Part shown: in pieces, positions 59,375 through 64,000 of the stretch
Layout of the letters: each line of letters opens with the position of its first letter
How positions within the stretch are numbered: position 1 is the stretch's first letter
Source of the DNA: Lantana camara
Lineage: Eukaryota > Streptophyta > Magnoliopsida > Lamiales > Verbenaceae
Length of the DNA stretch: 64,000 bases
Assembly (NCBI GenBank): GCA_037501455.1
Contig: CM074857.1
Location: 103,139,501-103,203,500, forward strand
Direction of reading: 5' to 3'
Notes under the pieces: generated by a model
Database searches by the model: none
What the model was told of the DNA's origin: nothing
The model's input: only the letters and a program-made list of their open reading frames with translations
Program-made: the position numbers and the translations under genes

Positions 59375-60195
59375 TGTGTCTATGATTGATAGTTGGCAAT
59401 CTAAAAGATTCTCTGCCTTCAAATCTGTGTGTATGGTTCAATCTGTTTTGTTTTTTAAGCAACTAAAACTTCAAATTGTTTGGCGAGCAAGAGTATTCCA
59501 TGTCTCCAGTAATTATTTTGGTTTTTTAAGCAAACTTTGAATGTTTGTAAAAATATTAGTATTTAGTTGTTGTAGTGTCATTGGCATAAAGAGTTGGAGC
59601 GGAGAAGTAGTCCTTAAACCTCTTAAAATAAAAGCAAAAAATAATGAAAAGAAACAGTCTTTTGAACATGCCAAAGTGGAAGAAAGATGTATTAGTTAGA
59701 AAGCTTGAATATCTTCATCTTTGTGTGGACTTTTTTATATGCAAATTACCAGTTGTAGACAGGCTTATGAGTTCTTGTGACGGTGTCCTGGTTCTTCTTT
59801 TTTCTTACAAGAAAGATTTCATTATTATTAAATGTTTAATAATGTCTGCAATTGATCTTCATTAAAATTTCTAAAATGGACTGCATATCTTCAACTAGTT
59901 CAAAAGAAATGAACTTTAGTGGAAACAAGTTTCTTTAACCTTGTGAAGAGGCATCCCTTGTAGTTCGAAAACTTAGTTAATCATTAATGTTAAGAGATTG
60001 TCTCCCAAATATTCAAGAACCATACCAACATGTTGACCGTAAAGTTAATATTTATAGAGGGTTCACATAACTTGAGCTATATTTTTGTTTCTTTCGAAGT
60101 TCGAAGGATTCTTATCTCATGTAATTTGTTAATTTTTGTGGGTAAGTTAAGTTTTTTATTTTTGAAATGGGCTTGTTTTTAGTTTGCAGTTAAAG
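59375..60195 (+). other. 5' region of the hAT gene
   Basis: AT-rich DNA between the outer LTR and the hAT coding region. It would contain promoter and leader, possibly an intron ending at TTAGTTTGCAG (60178-60188). No other gene is credible. Confidence 0.4.
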
Positions 60196-60938
60196 ATGGA
60201 AGAAAGTGCAAATAGTTTAGTGATTGGGTCGAGTTCCAGGAGAGTTTCTTCAAACGTATGGAAATCATTTGATCAGATTGTTGTGGATGGAAAACAAAAG
60301 GCTAAATGCAAAAAGTGTGGACAAATTTATGCTTCCGGTAATGCAGGAACGTCAACTTTAAAGCGCCATATAACTGAAAGATATCCATATCATGAGGCAC
60401 GCCAATATGGGATTCAAAATGAGGAATTTGATCAATTTGTATTTAGGGAAAAAGTAGCTAAAGCAACGATTAAGCATAACTATCCCTACAACTTTGTTGG
60501 ACATGAAGGGATACCGGATGTTTTCTCTTACTTGAGGCCTCTTCTTGTCAATGTGTGTCAAAACACAACAAAAGCCGATTTTATAAGATATATCAAGTAG
60601 AAAAAGAAAGGCTAAAAGCAACTTTAGAATCTGTTAGCCGTAGAATATTTTTGACATCTGATATATGGACTTCTCTTGTGACAAACGGATATATGATGGT
60701 TACGGCTCACTATGTTGATAATGACTGGGTCTTGCAAAAGAAAATTCTTGTCTTTCGACAATTGCCCGCTCCACATGATGGTCAAAATGTTGGGGAGAAA
60801 TTAATTAATTATTTGCAAGAATGGGGTATTGAGAGAAAATTTTTTACTTTGACATTGGATAATGCAAGATATGGGGTTGTGGATTTGCTGAAAAATCACC
60901 TTTTGATGAATGCTTCAGTATGTGAAGGAAGCTTTTTA
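60196..60938 (+). pseudogene. hAT transposase, N-terminal part, frameshifted and cut by Copia
   Basis: From ATG 60196 (MEESANSLVIGSSS) a BED-type zinc finger reads NVWKSFDQIVVDGKQKAKC with CKKCGQIY and LKRHITERYPYH. The frame stops at 60600; one base out, 60555 onward continues EKERLKATLESV, LTSDIWTSLVTNGYMMVTAH, FRQLPAPHDGQNVGEKL and FTLTLDNA, the first catalytic blocks of plant hAT (RICESLEEPER/DAYSLEEPER-like) transposases. The two Asp residues in SDIW and LDN are present. Coding sequence ends at 60938 where the Copia LTR begins. The rest of the hAT gene would lie beyond the Copia element, outside the window. In-frame ATG 60184 is a possible alternative start. Confidence 0.88.
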
Positions 60939-61109
60939 TGTTAGGAAAGCTGAAAATTAGGGATTTTATTGTATTTGCAGTATAGTTGACCTTCCTTTAT
61001 TAGCTTTGTCTTGTGAATATTTATTCTCATGTATTGTGTCACGGTTGTATAGAATCATTCAATATACAAAGAATTTCTCCCAAATCCATGTTTTCTCTAA
61101 AGCCTAACA
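60939..61109 (+). repeat. 5' LTR of Copia (171 bp)
   Basis: Begins TGTTAGGAAAGC and ends AAGCCTAACA, with inverted tips TGTTAGG/CCTAACA. It directly precedes the PBS. It inserted in a hAT coding frame. Confidence 0.88.
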
Positions 61110-61121
61110 TGGTATCAGAGC
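61110..61121 (+). other. Primer binding site of Copia (initiator tRNA-Met)
   Basis: TGGTATCAGAGC follows the LTR without a gap. Confidence 0.92.
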
Positions 61122-61183
61122 GGGTGAGGATCCATTAATCGGATCCGATCCTTGCTCATCACATACCGTTACCTCTCCCGGCC

Positions 61184-62344
61184 ATGGCCGAAGACAGCAG
61201 TAATTCCAGTTCCGGCAAGGAATCGCAGCAGCCCGTCGATTCCTTAGCCACGCAAATCGCCAGCATAATCGAAAGCAAATTCCAAACCCTACAGACACAA
61301 CCAGAAACCAATCAATTTCAGATACCACAGGCAGTAAGCATAAGCACCAAACTAAATCAGTTCAACTTCGGATTATGGTCTCGATTAATGAAATTGGCCA
61401 TAGGAGGAAGGGGAAAACTCAGTCACATCACCGGTGAACCGGTGCCACCAACTGTTGGGCATCCCAACTTTAGTAAGTGGGAACAAACTGACTTAATCGT
61501 TTGTTCATGGATCCTTGACAACATGGAGCCGGAGCTTGTCCCGAATTATGCCGAATACCCATCGGCCAAAGCTCTCTGGGATGGATTGACTGCAACTTAT
61601 GGAACCGGAGGCGACGGATTCCAAATTTTTGATTTAACCGCTCGGGCAAACACCATGAAGCAAGGAACGGACACAATCGAGCAATTCTACAGTAACTTAC
61701 AGCGTATATGGAGGGAAATTGAGATCCGGCAACCCAAACCTATGACGTGCGGAGGGGATATTGCTATCTTCAATCGCCTCAGATCCGAAGCACGCCTATT
61801 TCAGTTCCTCGCCGGAGTTGACGACCGTTACGACACAGAAAGGCGGGATCTATTGAAGGAAGACCCCCTGCCAATGGTGGAAAGGGCCTATGCCACCATC
61901 CGGCGAGAATCAGCGAGGAGAGATATCCTGGCCGGCGATCGGAGCTCATCATCGGCGGGGCACTCTAGTAGTTCCAGCATGGGGGCCGGTTTTTCAACCC
62001 AGAGGTTCCGAGAACGACGAGACCAGTCATCGCCCATGGGAGAGAACACCAAATTCAGACCGGTCTCGACCCAACGAAGTACAGATTCAGGACCACGGGG
62101 CACCGTCACCTCTAACCGAAGCGGTGGCGACCGGAATCTCGTGACCTGCGAGCAGTGTGGTAGGAATGGGCATAAAAAGGAGGGCTGTTACGAACTAATA
62201 GGATGGCCAGAGGGCTGGCGTAGCCGTCGGCGAGAGAGAACATCACCGGGCTACACCGGCGAGAGGCGATTTGCAGCGGTGCACCAAGCCGCCGTGAGAG
62301 AAGATGGAGATGGGGGTGCACAGGAGGTGGCGGCTGCAGAGTAA
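61184..62344 (+). CDS. Copia gag
   Basis: The frame of 386 codons starts MAEDSSNSSSGKE and holds the plant Copia gag core: NFGLWSRLMKLAIGG, NFSKWEQTDLIVCSWILD, AKALWDGLTATYG, and DTIEQFYSNLQRIWREI. A zinc knuckle CEQCGRNGHKKEGC lies near 62149-62190, followed by YELIGWPEGW. It ends in TAA at 62342-62344; the same frame stays open into pol. The product packages element RNA into particles. No internal breaks. Confidence 0.92.
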   Translation: MAEDSSNSSSGKESQQPVDSLATQIASIIESKFQTLQTQPETNQFQIPQAVSISTKLNQFNFGLWSRLMKLAIGGRGKLSHITGEPVPPTVGHPNFSKWEQTDLIVCSWILDNMEPELVPNYAEYPSAKALWDGLTATYGTGGDGFQIFDLTARANTMKQGTDTIEQFYSNLQRIWREIEIRQPKPMTCGGDIAIFNRLRSEARLFQFLAGVDDRYDTERRDLLKEDPLPMVERAYATIRRESARRDILAGDRSSSSAGHSSSSSMGAGFSTQRFRERRDQSSPMGENTKFRPVSTQRSTDSGPRGTVTSNRSGGDRNLVTCEQCGRNGHKKEGCYELIGWPEGWRSRRRERTSPGYTGERRFAAVHQAAVREDGDGGAQEVAAAE

Positions 62345-64000
62345 AATGGGAGTGAGAAACAGGGAAAGGCTCTATTAGGTAAAGGGATGAGTTGGGTGAA
62401 ATGCCCACCATACCCCTCCATTTCAACTTGTTCCCATTATGCAGATTTTATTATTCCCAATAGTACTGGTACTGTTCCTTTTTCTTATAAGGATTCCCCT
62501 TGTAATTATGATGATAAAAATGTCCAATCTGTAGCATATACCTCACATATTCAGTCAGCAGTTGGTAAAACAAGCAGTACAGGTGCCGAGACAGGTGGTA
62601 AAGATGCCCGATGGCTCTTTGATTGCGGGGCATCCGATACAATGACATACGATAAGAGTGATTTGCAAAATTACACAGTGGCACAGAAGTATTCGATTCA
62701 GAGTGCTAATGGTGGTTCATCATCTGTTCATGGAACGGGGAACATTTCAATATCACCCGCAATTAGTTTGCAAAACTGTCTCCATGTGCCTAGTCTTTCT
62801 TGCAAATTACTGTCCATTAGTCATATCACGAAAGAATTAAACTGCATGGCTCTGATATATCCCACCTTTTGCTTATTACAGGATATTCAGTCGGGGAGAG
62901 TGATTGGGCGTGGTACTGAGCAGGATGGGCTGTACTACGTGGATGAGGTGGCTCACCAAGGGATTGCAGCGCTTGCTCACGGGACAGTGAACCGCCAACA
63001 GTGGTTGTGGCATCGCCGGTTAGGTCACCCATCGTTAGGGTATCTCCAGACTTTATTTCCTAAGATTTTTCCTCATAACAGTCAATTGTCGTGTGAGAAG
63101 TGTTTACTTTCTAAAAGTCATAGACAACATTTTTCCTCTTCGAACTCTCGAGTAAAAGAAGTTTTTTCTTTAGTACATTCAGATGTGTGGGGACCTGCCC
63201 CGAATGTTGGAGATCATGGTTTTAAGTATTTTGTTACTTTTGTGGATGATTGTTCTCGCATGATGTGGGTATTTTTTCTGAGAAATAAGTCTGAAGTCTC
63301 CTCTAAATTTGTTGAGTTTTTTAAAATGGTTCAAACTCAGTATAAGGCCCAAATTCGTGTCCTTCACTCTGATAATGGGGGGGAATTTGTTAACACCACC
63401 TTAAAACAATTTTTCCACGATAATGGTCTTGTCCATCAAACCTCTTGCCCCCACACTCCTCAACAAAATGGGGTAGCTGAACGTAAGAACCGCCAATTAC
63501 TTGAAATGTGCAGAGCACTTATGCTCGAATCTCAGTGTCCTAAGTATCTTTGGCCTGAAGCAATTGCCACTGCTGTCTACCTTGTCAATCGCCTTCCCAC
63601 TAAGCCTCTTAGTTTCCAAACACCACTTCAGTTCCTCAGCAGTCAAGTCAGTATACCCTCCTCGTTGGTCCTTCCCCCACGTGTTTTTGGGTGCTCGGTT
63701 TTCGTGCATATTCATAAGTCTGAGCGTACCAAACTTGATCCTTGCTCTCTCAAGTGTGTTTTTGTGGGGTATGGGGTAAACCAGAAAGGGTATAGGTGTT
63801 ATCACCCTTCCACTCGTCGTCTTTATACCACCATGGATTGTAATTTCCTTGAGACCGAGTATTTTTTCCACCAACCTAGTCCTCAGGGGGAGAAACCGCA
63901 ATCAGAGCCACTAGGTTGGATGCCATCTTGGCCAGACACAGTCCTAACAGAGCAAGTAGGCGAAACCACTGAGCCTGCCACTTCGCCAGTACAGCCCTTC
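62345..64000 (+). CDS. Copia pol (protease, integrase), runs off window
   Basis: In the gag frame, the sequence is open from the codon after TAA to the last base (552 codons). Protease has WLFDCGASDTMTYD (~62611-62652) and VPSLSCKLLSISHI. A GAG-pre-integrase zinc region HRRLGHPS..CEKC lies at ~63011-63105. The integrase core has HSDVWGPAP, LHSDNGGEF and PQQNGVAERKNRQLLE with all three catalytic acids (~63182, 63371, 63481). GYGVNQKGYRCYHP marks the end of integrase. RT and RNase H must follow outside. The single TAA separating it from gag may be a readthrough site or a recent mutation; no frameshift is needed. First ATG after the stop is at 62387. Confidence 0.9.

Larger units (their letters stand above)
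60939..64000 (+). mobile_element. Copia LTR retrotransposon, 3' part outside window
   Basis: A short LTR (60939-61109), tRNA-Met PBS, gag and pol in Copia order (protease, integrase before RT) run on the plus strand to the window end. Left flank is TTTTA (60934-60938); the right copy lies outside. Coding sequence is intact apart from one stop between gag and pol, so it is the youngest-looking coding element here together with the Harbinger transposase. Short LTRs suggest an Ale/Retrofit-like lineage, but this is a guess. Confidence 0.93.

Noticed and set aside
61104..61328. Minus-strand 74-codon frame and similar shadows over the Copia gag
   Set aside because: Antisense of a clear gag; no independent support.

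Overview
This is eukaryotic plant DNA, almost certainly from a eudicot nuclear genome. No bacterial operons, rRNA or tRNA genes are visible. Nearly every base can be assigned to transposable elements (TEs) of plant types: Ty3 chromovirus-like and Athila-like LTR elements, a Copia element, Mutator-like (MULE), hAT and PIF/Harbinger DNA transposons. Introns have normal GT..AG borders, and primer sites match initiator tRNA-Met or tRNA-Asp. The only clear host-type gene is a dead NDR1/HIN1-like (NHL) gene at 20329. The layout is a nested, TE-rich, heterochromatin-like block.

Left part (1-17612). A minus-strand Ty3 element with a C-terminal chromodomain-like tail (E1) runs from beyond the window start to 9823. 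It has 2.8 kb LTRs, an extra intact 332-codon ORF ahead of gag, and a gag-pol frame cut by three stops. E1 sits inside the 5' leader of a second minus-strand element (E2; LTR 10106-13211, PBS at 10087). Next comes a 3.4 kb solo LTR (13931-17334, TSD GGATA) that split one unit of a ~187 bp tandem duplication.

Middle part (17622-21240). A 1.7 kb non-autonomous MULE with ~240 bp terminal inverted repeats is followed by a 567 bp hAT-type element with a perfect 8 bp TSD. That element sits between the TATA box and the start codon of the NHL pseudogene.

Central part (21241-33937). Perfect 16 bp TIRs, each flanked by TTA, bound a 12.7 kb segment that I read as one very large PIF/Harbinger element. 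It carries an apparently intact three-exon DDE transposase (31853-33137), the usual Myb/SANT-like partner gene (30492-31553), four more Myb/SANT-like genes arranged as two head-to-head pairs (22583/24303 and 27987/28881), and a GRF zinc-finger/transmembrane gene near the left end. All five Myb/SANT-like genes have an intron at the same place. A 1.9 kb solo LTR (TSD GTTTT) landed inside later. This multi-gene Harbinger is the best candidate for something undescribed.

Right part (33960-64000). A 4.6 kb autonomous-type but decayed MULE is followed by a decayed Ty3 gag, an Athila-like solo LTR (TSD GATAT), and an internally deleted hAT 3' end. Then comes an LTR (43524-59369, TSD AAATA) split by a partial tandem Athila: internal fragment-LTR-internal-LTR. 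The window closes with a broken hAT transposase gene interrupted at 60939 by a largely intact Copia element, whose pol runs off the window end. All calls come from reading the sequence; no database or alignment program was run.
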